From NCBI RefSeq assembly GCF_002428305.1, contig NZ_DIVJ01000010.1:124001-188000 (forward strand): a DNA stretch of 64,000 bases, read 5' to 3'. The notes beneath the pieces were generated by a model. That model was not told the DNA's origin, ran no database searches, and saw nothing but the letters and a program-made list of their open reading frames with translations. The DNA comes from Flavobacterium sp. UBA6135. GTDB lineage: Bacteria > Bacteroidota > Bacteroidia > Flavobacteriales > Flavobacteriaceae. A program made the translations under genes and the position numbers. How positions within the stretch are numbered: position 1 is the first letter of the stretch; each line of letters opens with the position of its first letter. Shown piece after piece: positions 15,798-23,945 of the stretch.

Positions 15798-16685
15798 TTA
15801 TTGAACATTCTTCTTTTGTGTTACTAAATATACTCCCGTGAATATTAAAATTGCCGAACCTATTTTCACCCAACTCAAATCGTCTTTTCCTAAACTGATG
15901 GCAAAGATGGTGGCAAATAACGGTTGAAGGTAGATAAAAACTGCCACTGTAGTAGGTTTTAATTCTCGCATGGAAACCAAGTTCAATAAATAGGTTAAGA
16001 AGGTTGAAAAAACAACTACAAAACCTATTTTCCAATAAATACCTGTTGGAATGAGGTTCCAATTTACAGCATCAAATTCGTTCCATCCAAATGGTAAAAC
16101 CATTATGAATCCAAATGTATAAATCCATTTTACAAATGTAAAAGCATTGTATTTATCCATTAATTTTTTAACGATGATGAGGTAAAAACCGTATGATATT
16201 GCATTGATAAATACTAGTAAGTTCCCCAACATTTCGTTAGGAGCATTGATCATTGATTTGCCGTAAAGAATAAGCGAAACGGTTCCTGCTAAACCTAAAA
16301 AGATACCGAATACTTTTCTTTTTAACATCCGTTCTTTCATGATTATGGCTGAAAGAATTAAAACAATAATGGGGGTAGTAACCATTAGAACTGCCCCCAT
16401 GATGGGTGAAGTATAACTCAAACCTTTGAAAAAGGTGAGCATATTTAAGGCCACACCAAAAAAAGCGGCAGCAATAATTCTGGGAAAATCAGATGTTGCT
16501 ATTTTTTCTTTCGGACCAAAAAAAGAAACCATCCAAAATAGTAAAACCGAACCACCAACACGAAGAACTATGAAGCCAAAAGGTTCAATAAATTCTGGCA
16601 TCACGTCTTTAGCAATGGTAAAAGTAACCCCATAAATAATGGAGACCAATGTGGCCGCCATTAACGCCCAATGTCTTTTACTCAT
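15798..16685 (-). CDS. EamA/DMT family transporter
   Basis: A 295-residue inner-membrane protein with ten predicted transmembrane helices in two EamA repeats (about 5-140 and 150-290). Visible marks are GVTFTIAKDVMPEFIEPFGFIVLR in the first repeat and TTVAVFIYLQPLFATIFA in the second. Drug/metabolite transporters of this type export amino acids or metabolites; the substrate is unknown. Its start overlaps the stop of the ArsC-like gene by eight bases, so they form a pair. Confidence 0.92.
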   Translation of the reverse strand: MSKRHWALMAATLVSIIYGVTFTIAKDVMPEFIEPFGFIVLRVGGSVLLFWMVSFFGPKEKIATSDFPRIIAAAFFGVALNMLTFFKGLSYTSPIMGAVLMVTTPIIVLILSAIIMKERMLKRKVFGIFLGLAGTVSLILYGKSMINAPNEMLGNLLVFINAISYGFYLIIVKKLMDKYNAFTFVKWIYTFGFIMVLPFGWNEFDAVNWNLIPTGIYWKIGFVVVFSTFLTYLLNLVSMRELKPTTVAVFIYLQPLFATIFAISLGKDDLSWVKIGSAILIFTGVYLVTQKKNVQ

Positions 16686-17034
16686 TTGCTAAAAAATCAA
16701 TAGCGGCTTGAACGGTTTTGGGACTGTTTCCAACGAAAATAGATTTATCAATCACAATTACCGGGCGATTTAAAAAGGTGTAGTGTTCTAAAATGTATCT
16801 TTTGAAATCGGATTCGTTGAGTTTTTCATCTTTCAAACCCATTTCTTTATACAATTTAGCTCTTTTACTGAAAAGGACTTCGTAATTTCCGGTTAGTTGA
16901 TGAAGTTCGTCTAACTGTTTAACGGTTATTGATTCTTCCTTAATATCTTGAAAAATAAAATCATTCGTATTTGGAAGTGATTTGATGATTCTTTTGCACG
17001 TATCACAGGTTTTGAGGTAGTATATTTTTTTCAT
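16678..17034 (-). CDS. ArsC/Spx-like thioredoxin-fold protein
   Basis: A 118-residue protein, MKKIYYLKTCDTCKRIIKSL onwards, with CDTC at residues 10-13. The fold matches the ArsC/Spx family, including the arginine-proline region FLNRPVIVIDKSIFVGNSP. Classical arsenate reductases use a Cys followed by Arg residues, and the RNA-polymerase regulator Spx has CxxC. CxxC here and no arsenic genes nearby mean that neither role can be assigned. It is co-transcribed with the EamA transporter. Confidence 0.85.
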   Translation of the reverse strand: MKKIYYLKTCDTCKRIIKSLPNTNDFIFQDIKEESITVKQLDELHQLTGNYEVLFSKRAKLYKEMGLKDEKLNESDFKRYILEHYTFLNRPVIVIDKSIFVGNSPKTVQAAIDFLANE

Positions 17035-17148
17035 TGTTATTCAATTTAAATGCAAAGAAAAATCATTTAAACTATACTATTTCAATTTAAAATAGAAAAT
17101 GTTTCGTTAATCTTTAGCATTCCAATTTAATTAGAAATTTCAACTTAC

Positions 17149-17156
17149 TATCTTTG
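17149..17156 (+). promoter_or_regulatory. -7 element of the trans-sulfuration enzyme gene
   Basis: TATCTTTG matches TAnnTTTG and lies 17 bp before the ATG. No clear -33 element was found. Confidence 0.5.
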
Positions 17157-17173
17157 CATAAAATAGTAAGCAA

Positions 17174-18319
17174 ATGAAATTCAATACAAAAGTTATCCAT
17201 GGTGGTCAACATCATGATCCTTCAACAGGAGCCGTAATGCCTCCGGTTTACAATACATCAACTTTTGCTCAAAAAAGTCCAGGTGTGCCAATCAATCACT
17301 ATGAATACAGTAGAGCAGCAAATCCAACACGTCAAGCACTTGAAGATGCTTTGGCAAGTATTGAAAATGGAGTAAGAGGGTTAGCCTTTGCTTCTGGTTT
17401 AGCGGCAACAGATTCCGTTTTAAAATTACTGAAGCCAGGTGATGAGGTTATTGCGATGGATGATTTATACGGAGGAACCTACAGAATGTTTACCCGAATT
17501 TATCAGGATTTTGGCATCAAATTCCATTTTGTAGATATGAATGATTTGGTAGCTTTTCAAGCATTAATCAATGAAAACACAAAGTTGGTTTGGGTTGAAA
17601 CACCAACCAATCCTTTGATGAAATTAGCAGATATTGCAGCAATTGCAAAAATTACTAACGAGAGAAAAATTTTATTTGCAGTTGATAACACGTTTGCAAC
17701 ACCTTATCTTCAAAAACCTTTGGACTTAGGAGCGGATATTGTAATGCACTCTGCTACAAAATATTTAGGGGGTCATTCGGATGTGATTGCCGGAGCTTTA
17801 ATTGTAAAAGATGTTGAATTGGGTGAAAAATTACATTTCGCACAATTTGCAACAGGAGGAACTTTAGGTCCACAAGACAGTTATATGGTTTTGCGTGGCA
17901 TTAAAACACTTCATTTGAGAGTGCAAAGACATTGTGAAAACGGAATGAAAGTAGCCGAATTTTTAAGTAATCACCCTGAAGTAGAAAAGGTTTTTTATCC
18001 TGGTTTACCGGACCATCCGTTTCATGAAATTGCTAAGAAACAAATGTTAGGTGGTTTTGGAGGAATGGTTTCTTTTACATTTAAATCGGGTAAAAAAGAA
18101 GATTCCATTTCGTTTTTAGAAAAGTTGAAAGTATTTACTCTTGCTGAATCATTAGGAGGAGTAGAATCTTTGGCGAATCATCCGGCTTTAATGACACATG
18201 CTTCAATTCCGGCAGAAAAACGAAAAGAAATTGGCATTACAGACGATTTAGTTCGCTTGAGCGTAGGTGTAGAAGATATTGATGATTTGCTTGCAGATAT
18301 CGAACAAGCGTTCAGATAA
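17174..18319 (+). CDS. PLP-dependent trans-sulfuration enzyme (cystathionine gamma-synthase/lyase type)
   Basis: A 381-residue Cys/Met metabolism enzyme. The PLP lysine lies in MHSATKYLGGHSDVIAGAL, with cofactor contacts in YEYSRAANPTR and ASGLAATDSVLKLL and the phosphate-site tyrosine in DDLYGGTYRMF. The C-terminal SLGGVESLANHPALMTHASI is shared by MetB, MetC and cystathionine gamma-lyase, and these are hard to separate by eye. It either makes cystathionine from an activated homoserine and cysteine or breaks it down. It is monocistronic with a -7 element just upstream. Confidence 0.93.
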   Translation: MKFNTKVIHGGQHHDPSTGAVMPPVYNTSTFAQKSPGVPINHYEYSRAANPTRQALEDALASIENGVRGLAFASGLAATDSVLKLLKPGDEVIAMDDLYGGTYRMFTRIYQDFGIKFHFVDMNDLVAFQALINENTKLVWVETPTNPLMKLADIAAIAKITNERKILFAVDNTFATPYLQKPLDLGADIVMHSATKYLGGHSDVIAGALIVKDVELGEKLHFAQFATGGTLGPQDSYMVLRGIKTLHLRVQRHCENGMKVAEFLSNHPEVEKVFYPGLPDHPFHEIAKKQMLGGFGGMVSFTFKSGKKEDSISFLEKLKVFTLAESLGGVESLANHPALMTHASIPAEKRKEIGITDDLVRLSVGVEDIDDLLADIEQAFR

Positions 18320-18321
18320 TT

Positions 18322-19074
18322 TTAGTTGAAGTAATAAACATATCCAAAGGTCAATGCAAAAGAATAGTCATTGGCCTTATTTTCTTTATATTTACTTTTA
18401 TCTGGATTTAATCCGTCAACCCAATCAGACATATAGTATTGCCATCTGGTTTCCGCAATTATGGCGTGATAATCAGATAGCTTATATCGAGCCCCCATGC
18501 TTGCCGAAAAGGAAACAACAGAGCCTGTGTCATTTCTGAACCCATCTATATATTTTTCAGGAGTTGTAAGAGGTGTTCCTAATGGCCCTAAAGTAGACCA
18601 TGCTTTTGAAGTGAAATTATTATATTGTGATCCTAGACTTATGTAAGGGGAAAAATCAGCACGAGTATAATCGTCTGTTTTGAAAGGATAATATTCAATT
18701 TGAAACCCTAAGCTAGCTGTTTGAGTTGATCCCCTCATGGCTCTTAATTGCTGTGCAAATAAAGAAGTTTTATTTGGGTCAACATATTTTCCATAGTGTT
18801 GTAATTCGCTTTTCATATATGAAGCCTCTAAACGTAATTTTAAATTTTCACGAATATTTGGATAATTTTCTATGAATGATAAATAATAGAAAAGACCAAC
18901 TGTAACACCGTTGTTCTTGATTAAATTGTCCAAATCACCTCTTTCACCATAATCCGATTGAAAAAGAACAGGACCTGCCATGACACCAATCTCTTGATAG
19001 GTTCTATTGAACTGAGCAATACCATTGCTAATTACCAGTAAAAAAGGCAATAATAAAGTAAGTCTTTTTGACAT
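18322..19074 (-). CDS. Predicted outer-membrane beta-barrel protein beside gdhA
   Basis: A 250-residue protein with a signal peptide (about 1-20, ending NGIAQ) and alternating beta-strand patterns such as YHAIIAETRWQYYMSDW and a C-terminus YSFALTFGYVYYFN ending in Asn after aromatic residues. It resembles flavobacterial proteins labelled THC0290_0291 family, sometimes misnamed because of the neighbouring gdhA. Function is unknown. It is divergent from gdhA, with its own -7 element TATATTTG (19104-19111, minus), and ends two bases from the convergent trans-sulfuration gene. Confidence 0.75.
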   Translation of the reverse strand: MSKRLTLLLPFLLVISNGIAQFNRTYQEIGVMAGPVLFQSDYGERGDLDNLIKNNGVTVGLFYYLSFIENYPNIRENLKLRLEASYMKSELQHYGKYVDPNKTSLFAQQLRAMRGSTQTASLGFQIEYYPFKTDDYTRADFSPYISLGSQYNNFTSKAWSTLGPLGTPLTTPEKYIDGFRNDTGSVVSFSASMGARYKLSDYHAIIAETRWQYYMSDWVDGLNPDKSKYKENKANDYSFALTFGYVYYFN

Positions 19075-19103
19075 GAAAGTAAATTCTACAGCTAAAACTG
19101 TGA

Positions 19104-19111
19104 CAAATATA
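19104..19111 (-). promoter_or_regulatory. -7 element of the outer-membrane protein gene
   Basis: On the minus strand TATATTTG fits the consensus, 29 bp upstream of the ATG. No -33 element was identified. The rest of the 19112-19292 gap is AT-rich with no gene visible. Confidence 0.5.
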
Positions 19112-19292
19112 GAAAAACAAAATACATATTTTAAAAATATTATAAATTAAACAAATAGTAATAAGATTTTAATTTAAAATACTAAAAGATTAAAAAGAAC
19201 TTCTTATTTCTATAATTATTCCGAAATAATTAAAAAAACAATAATTCGATTGAAGAATAAAAAAAAACCAATTCTATATTTTAGATAAAATG

Positions 19293-19300
19293 TATATTTG
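19293..19300 (+). promoter_or_regulatory. -7 element of gdhA
   Basis: TATATTTG precedes the gdhA ATG by 47 bp. An in-frame GTG at 19300 shares its G with this element, so that GTG cannot be the translation start if the promoter is real. Confidence 0.6.
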
Positions 19301-19347
19301 TGTCATCAAACGAAAACGTTTTCATAAACGTTAATAATCTAAAAATC

Positions 19348-20691
19348 ATGGCAGAAAGTATTCACTCTTTTGTTGAAGCAGTAGCTAAAAAGAATCCTAA
19401 TGAGCCTGAATTTATGCAGGCTGTAAAAGAAGTTGCAGAAACTGTAATTCCTTTTATTGAAAAAAATACAAAATATCAGAACAAAATGCTTCTGGAAAGA
19501 ATGGTAGAGCCTGAACGCGTAATCATCTTCAGAGTAACATGGTTAGATGATGCTGGAAAAACTCAGGTAAATCGTGGTTATAGAATCCAAATGAATTCTG
19601 CAATTGGACCTTACAAAGGAGGAATTCGTTTTCACCCTTCTGTTAACTTAAGTATTTTGAAATTCTTAGCTTTTGAACAAACTTTCAAAAACAGCTTAAC
19701 CACTTTGCCAATGGGCGGTGGAAAAGGAGGTTCAGATTTTGATCCAAAAGGAAAATCAGATAATGAAATCATGAAATTCTGTCAAAGTTTTATGACAGAG
19801 CTTTCTAAACATATTGGTGCAGATACCGATGTCCCAGCAGGTGATATTGGTGTTGGAGGAAGAGAAGTTGGTTATATGTTTGGACAATACAAAAGATTAA
19901 GAAATGAATTTACGGGAGTTTTAACCGGTAAAGGCATATCTTTTGGAGGTTCGTTAATTCGTCCTGAAGCAACAGGATACGGCAATGTTTACTTTGCTCA
20001 AAGTATGTTAAAAACTAAAGGCGAAAGTTTTTCAGGTAAAATTGTAACCGTTTCAGGTTCTGGAAATGTGGCTCAATATGCTTGTGAAAAAGCGACTGAA
20101 CTTGGTGGTAAAGTAGTGACTCTTTCAGATTCTTCAGGGTATATTTATGATGCTGACGGAATTGATGCAGAAAGATTGGCTCACGTTATGCACATTAAAA
20201 ATGAGTTGCGTGCTAGAATTAGCGAGTATGTAAAAAAATATCCAAACGCAAAATTTGTGGAAGGAAAACGTCCTTGGGAAGTAAAATGTGATATCGCTCT
20301 TCCGTGTGCAACTCAAAATGAGTTAAATGAAGAAGAAGCAAAAGCATTGGTTGCTAATGGTTGTATGTGTGTTTCTGAAGGAGCAAATATGCCTTCTACA
20401 CCAGAAGCGATTGAAGTATTTCAACATGCTAAAATTCTTTTTGCACCAGGAAAAGCTTCCAATGCGGGTGGTGTTGCAACTTCTGGACTTGAAATGTCGC
20501 AAAACTCTTTGCGTTTAAGCTGGACTTCAGAAGAAGTGGATGAACGTTTGAAAAGAATTATGTTAGATATTCATGCGTCATGCGTTAAATTCGGTTCAGA
20601 TCAATCAGGTTATGTTGATTATGTAAAAGGAGCAAATATTGCAGGTTTCGTTAAAGTTGCCGATGCTATGTTAGCTCAAGGGGTTGTATAA
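19348..20691 (+). CDS. gdhA: NADP-type glutamate dehydrogenase
   Basis: A 447-residue hexameric glutamate dehydrogenase interconverting 2-oxoglutarate plus ammonia with glutamate. The substrate region shows PYKGGIRFHPSVN and LPMGGGKGGSDFDPKGKSD with its catalytic Lys, then DTDVPAGDIGVGGREVGYM. The Rossmann domain has VSGSGNVAQYACEKA. I chose the ATG giving MAESIHSFVE because its length equals that of the E. coli enzyme and because the upstream GTG overlaps the -7 element. A strong terminator follows. The class matches biosynthetic NADPH enzymes; the cofactor is inferred from the family. Confidence 0.96.
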   Translation: MAESIHSFVEAVAKKNPNEPEFMQAVKEVAETVIPFIEKNTKYQNKMLLERMVEPERVIIFRVTWLDDAGKTQVNRGYRIQMNSAIGPYKGGIRFHPSVNLSILKFLAFEQTFKNSLTTLPMGGGKGGSDFDPKGKSDNEIMKFCQSFMTELSKHIGADTDVPAGDIGVGGREVGYMFGQYKRLRNEFTGVLTGKGISFGGSLIRPEATGYGNVYFAQSMLKTKGESFSGKIVTVSGSGNVAQYACEKATELGGKVVTLSDSSGYIYDADGIDAERLAHVMHIKNELRARISEYVKKYPNAKFVEGKRPWEVKCDIALPCATQNELNEEEAKALVANGCMCVSEGANMPSTPEAIEVFQHAKILFAPGKASNAGGVATSGLEMSQNSLRLSWTSEEVDERLKRIMLDIHASCVKFGSDQSGYVDYVKGANIAGFVKVADAMLAQGVV

Positions 20692-20713
20692 AATTTATTC
20701 CGAATAATAGAAT

Positions 20714-20741
20714 AGCCGTCCAATTTGGGCGGCTTTTTTTT
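20714..20741 (+). terminator. gdhA terminator
   Basis: AGCCGTCC (20714-20721) pairs with GGGCGGCT (20727-20734), one G-T pair, 5-nt loop, then a run of T. Confidence 0.85.
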
Positions 20742-20780
20742 ATTAAATCATATTAAATTCAATATAATTTCGTTTTGTTC

Positions 20781-20788
20781 TATATTTG
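20781..20788 (+). promoter_or_regulatory. -7 element of the porZ-like gene
   Basis: TATATTTG ends on an in-frame TTG that would otherwise extend the porZ-like protein by seven residues. The ATG 19 bp downstream is the better start. Confidence 0.55.
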
Positions 20789-20806
20789 CTTTTGTTAATT
20801 CGATTT

Positions 20807-23107
20807 ATGAAAAAGACAGTATTCGTATTCTTAGTTATTCTTTTTTCGATTTCATTTTATTCCCAAAATAATTCACTTTGGAAAGGGTATTTTTCTTTTT
20901 CAGAAGTTACTCAGTTGTCTCAATCGCCAACCAAATTTTTTGCAGCCAATGAGAATTCTCTGTTTTCAAAAAACATGAGCACAAATGAATTGAAAACCTA
21001 CACCACAGTTGATGGTTTATCTGGCTTAACAATAACAGCACAATTTTATAGTGCTTCTTCCAATAGCATTTTTTTAGGTTATGAAAATGGTTTAATCAAT
21101 ATTATTGACGAATCAGACAAAAGCGTAAGACAAGTTGTTGACATTATTAACAAAGGCGGAATTGCTCCAAATTTGAAACGAATCAATAGTTTTTATGAAT
21201 TTGACAACAAATTATACATTTCATGTCAATTTGGAATTGTTGTCTATAATACGATTACAAAATTATTTGGAGACACTTATATTATTGGTCCTAGCGGTCA
21301 ACAATTAAATGTTTTACAAACTACAGTCGTTGGAAATACAATTTACGCAAATACTCAGTTTAATGGAATTTTTAGAGCTGACTTGGCCAACCCCAACCTT
21401 ATCGATTTTAATAATTGGCAAGTTTTTGATGCTGGATTTTGGAGAATTATTTCAACACTCAATAATGAATTAGTAGCTTTAAATTCAAATGCCAGAATTT
21501 ATCAATATAATGGGTCTACATTTATTGAAAGACTTAATTTAAATGTGACCGGATTGGATTTTAAAGTGATAAACAATCAAATTGCTACTTGCACTGCAAC
21601 AACAGCCTTTGTTTTAAATGAAAATTTTGGACTAGATTTTCAGCTTTCAACAACTCAAATTCCTGATTTTGATGATGAGTTTACATCAGTAACCATTGTT
21701 AGCGGGAATTTAATTATTGGCACAAAAGAATCAGGGGTATTAACTGTAAATCTTACTAACCCTATAGATGTAAATTTTGTACTACCTAGCGGTCCGGCTA
21801 GAAATAATATTTTTTCAATACAAACCGCACCTTCCGGTAATTTTCTTTGGGCTGTTTACGGAGATTATTCCGAAGCCTATAATCCTTACCCATTAGATTC
21901 CTATGGTGTTAGTAAATTTGATGAATCCGGATGGCTAAATATTCCTTATGAAGATTTGCAAGAAGCAAAATCTATAGTAAGAGTTGCGATTAATCCGAGT
22001 AATGAAAATCAAGTTTTTTTCAGTTCCTATTTTTCAGGTGTTCTGAAATTTGAAAATGACCAACTTACCGAGTTATATAATAATACAACTCCAAACGGCC
22101 CTGAATCGCTTGTCGTGGCCGGAAGTCCAAATTATGTTGATATCCGCATGAATGGTTCCGGATTTGACAGAACCGGAAATTTGTGGGTTACCAATTCCTT
22201 TGTCAATAACGCCATGAAAGTTTTAAGACCCAACAATCAATGGCAATCTTATTCGATTGAAAATACGGCCAATACCGCACTAACATTAAGTTATGGAAGA
22301 TTGACAATTGATAAAAATGGCACCAAATGGTTTGTTTCAAACAGAGAAGGTGTTTTTGCTTTTAATGAAACTTCAACCCCACAATTTAAAAAAGTGACTA
22401 CCGAAAATAATTTAGGTTATCCTTATACAGACACAAGAGCTATTGCTATTGACAACCGAAATCAAGTCTGGATTGGGTCTGTTGGTGGCTTGCGAATTTT
22501 GTCTAGCGTAGATCGTTTTTTTAGTAATGACGAATTAATATCACGACCAATCATTTTTGTAGAAGATGGTTTAGCACAAGAACTTTTAGCCGATACATTT
22601 ATTACAGATATTGTTGTGGATGGATCAAATAATAAATGGATTGGAACTGCTGATGCCGGTGTTTTTCTTTTATCACCAAACGGTCAACAAACGCTTCAAC
22701 GTTTTACCTCTTCAAATTCTCCTTTGCCAAGCAATTTCATTAATGATATAGACATTAACGGAAAAACCGGAGAAGTTTTTTTTGCAACAAATAAAGGAAT
22801 GGTTTCATTTAGAGGTACAGCTACAAAAGCAAATGATAATTTAAATAATGTTGTGGTTTATCCCAATCCGGTAAGACCCGGTTTTGCAGGAACAGTCAAA
22901 ATAACCGGATTAGTGGATAAAGCCAATGTGAAAATTACCGATATTTCAGGAAATTTGGTTTTTGAAAAAATTGCAGAAGGCGGAACCATGGAGTGGGATA
23001 CCACCGCATTTGGAAAATATAAAGTAGCCTCAGGTGTTTATATGATTTTTATTTCTGCAGATCAAGGATTAGAAACCAAAGTAAAAAAAGTAATGATAAT
23101 TCGATAA
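20807..23107 (+). CDS. porZ: PorZ-like beta-propeller protein of the type IX secretion system
   Basis: A 766-residue exported protein. A signal peptide (MKKTVFVFLVILFSISFYSQ) is followed by two-component-regulator-type propeller repeats such as TVDGLSGLTITAQFY and TDTRAIAIDNRNQVWIGSVGG, then a C-terminal sorting-type domain beginning VVVYPNPVRPGFAGTVKI and ending VKKVMIIR. This matches PorZ, the surface component of the type IX attachment complex that presents anionic lipopolysaccharide to the PorU sortase. It lies 27 bp upstream of recO in the same direction. Other propeller-plus-T9SS-tail proteins remain possible. Confidence 0.8.
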   Translation: MKKTVFVFLVILFSISFYSQNNSLWKGYFSFSEVTQLSQSPTKFFAANENSLFSKNMSTNELKTYTTVDGLSGLTITAQFYSASSNSIFLGYENGLINIIDESDKSVRQVVDIINKGGIAPNLKRINSFYEFDNKLYISCQFGIVVYNTITKLFGDTYIIGPSGQQLNVLQTTVVGNTIYANTQFNGIFRADLANPNLIDFNNWQVFDAGFWRIISTLNNELVALNSNARIYQYNGSTFIERLNLNVTGLDFKVINNQIATCTATTAFVLNENFGLDFQLSTTQIPDFDDEFTSVTIVSGNLIIGTKESGVLTVNLTNPIDVNFVLPSGPARNNIFSIQTAPSGNFLWAVYGDYSEAYNPYPLDSYGVSKFDESGWLNIPYEDLQEAKSIVRVAINPSNENQVFFSSYFSGVLKFENDQLTELYNNTTPNGPESLVVAGSPNYVDIRMNGSGFDRTGNLWVTNSFVNNAMKVLRPNNQWQSYSIENTANTALTLSYGRLTIDKNGTKWFVSNREGVFAFNETSTPQFKKVTTENNLGYPYTDTRAIAIDNRNQVWIGSVGGLRILSSVDRFFSNDELISRPIIFVEDGLAQELLADTFITDIVVDGSNNKWIGTADAGVFLLSPNGQQTLQRFTSSNSPLPSNFINDIDINGKTGEVFFATNKGMVSFRGTATKANDNLNNVVVYPNPVRPGFAGTVKITGLVDKANVKITDISGNLVFEKIAEGGTMEWDTTAFGKYKVASGVYMIFISADQGLETKVKKVMIIR

Positions 23108-23134
23108 TTACAATTCAAAGAAAGCTATTTTAAA

Positions 23135-23851
23135 ATGCAAGTTAAAACCAAAGCAATTGTAATTTCGGCTCTAAAATACCAAGAGCGAAGTTTAATTGTA
23201 AAATGTTTTACCGCATCTGATGGCTTGAAAAGTTATTTTGTAGCCAATGCTTTTTCCAACAAAAAAAACCAACAAAAAGCGGGTTATTTCCAGCCATTAA
23301 CTTTGCTTGAAATTGAAGCTACTCACAAAAACAAAGGCACATTAGAATATTTTAAAGAAATTCGAATGAGCCATGTTTATCAAACCATCTCTTCAGATGT
23401 TGTAAAAAGTACTATCGTCATGTTTCTCTCCGAAGTGTTGCACCACAGTATTCACGAAGAAGAAAAAAACGAAAATTTATTTCAGTTTTTAGAAGCGGCC
23501 CTACTTTGGCTTGACACTCATGATCATATCGCAAATTTTCATTTGTATATTTTGATAGAAATGACAAAATATTTTGGCTTCTATCCCGATAATGTTGATG
23601 ATGATTTGGATTTTTTTGATAGCAGAGAAGGTGTTTTTTCCACTTTTCAAGGGATTAATTGTCTTTCAAAACAGGAAACCGATCTGTTTAAAAAAGCCAT
23701 TGCCTTAAAATTAGAAACCACTCAAAATGTTTTTTCGGTTAATGAACGTCAATTGCTTTTAAAAATTTTGGTTGATTATTATGCTTTGCATCTTGATGGT
23801 TTTAAAAAACCCAAATCAATTGAAGTTTTCAAAGCAATTTTTTCAAATTAA
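23135..23851 (+). CDS. recO: DNA repair protein RecO
   Basis: A 238-residue recombination mediator. The N-terminal OB-fold shows VISALKYQERSLIVKCFT and the central helical part includes SEVLHHSIHEEEKNENLFQF and LLWLD. RecO helps load RecA onto single-stranded DNA with RecR. The typical zinc-finger Cys cluster is not evident; a single Cys is seen in GINCLSKQE. The gene follows porZ by 27 bp and is probably co-transcribed. Confidence 0.92.
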   Translation: MQVKTKAIVISALKYQERSLIVKCFTASDGLKSYFVANAFSNKKNQQKAGYFQPLTLLEIEATHKNKGTLEYFKEIRMSHVYQTISSDVVKSTIVMFLSEVLHHSIHEEEKNENLFQFLEAALLWLDTHDHIANFHLYILIEMTKYFGFYPDNVDDDLDFFDSREGVFSTFQGINCLSKQETDLFKKAIALKLETTQNVFSVNERQLLLKILVDYYALHLDGFKKPKSIEVFKAIFSN

Positions 23852-23945
23852 AGCGAGTAGATTCTTTTCTAACTTTTTGCTAATCCTTTTGCCTTTTTAC
23901 TTATAATCACTACTTTCGCAAATTGATTTTTTTATCTGCACTATC

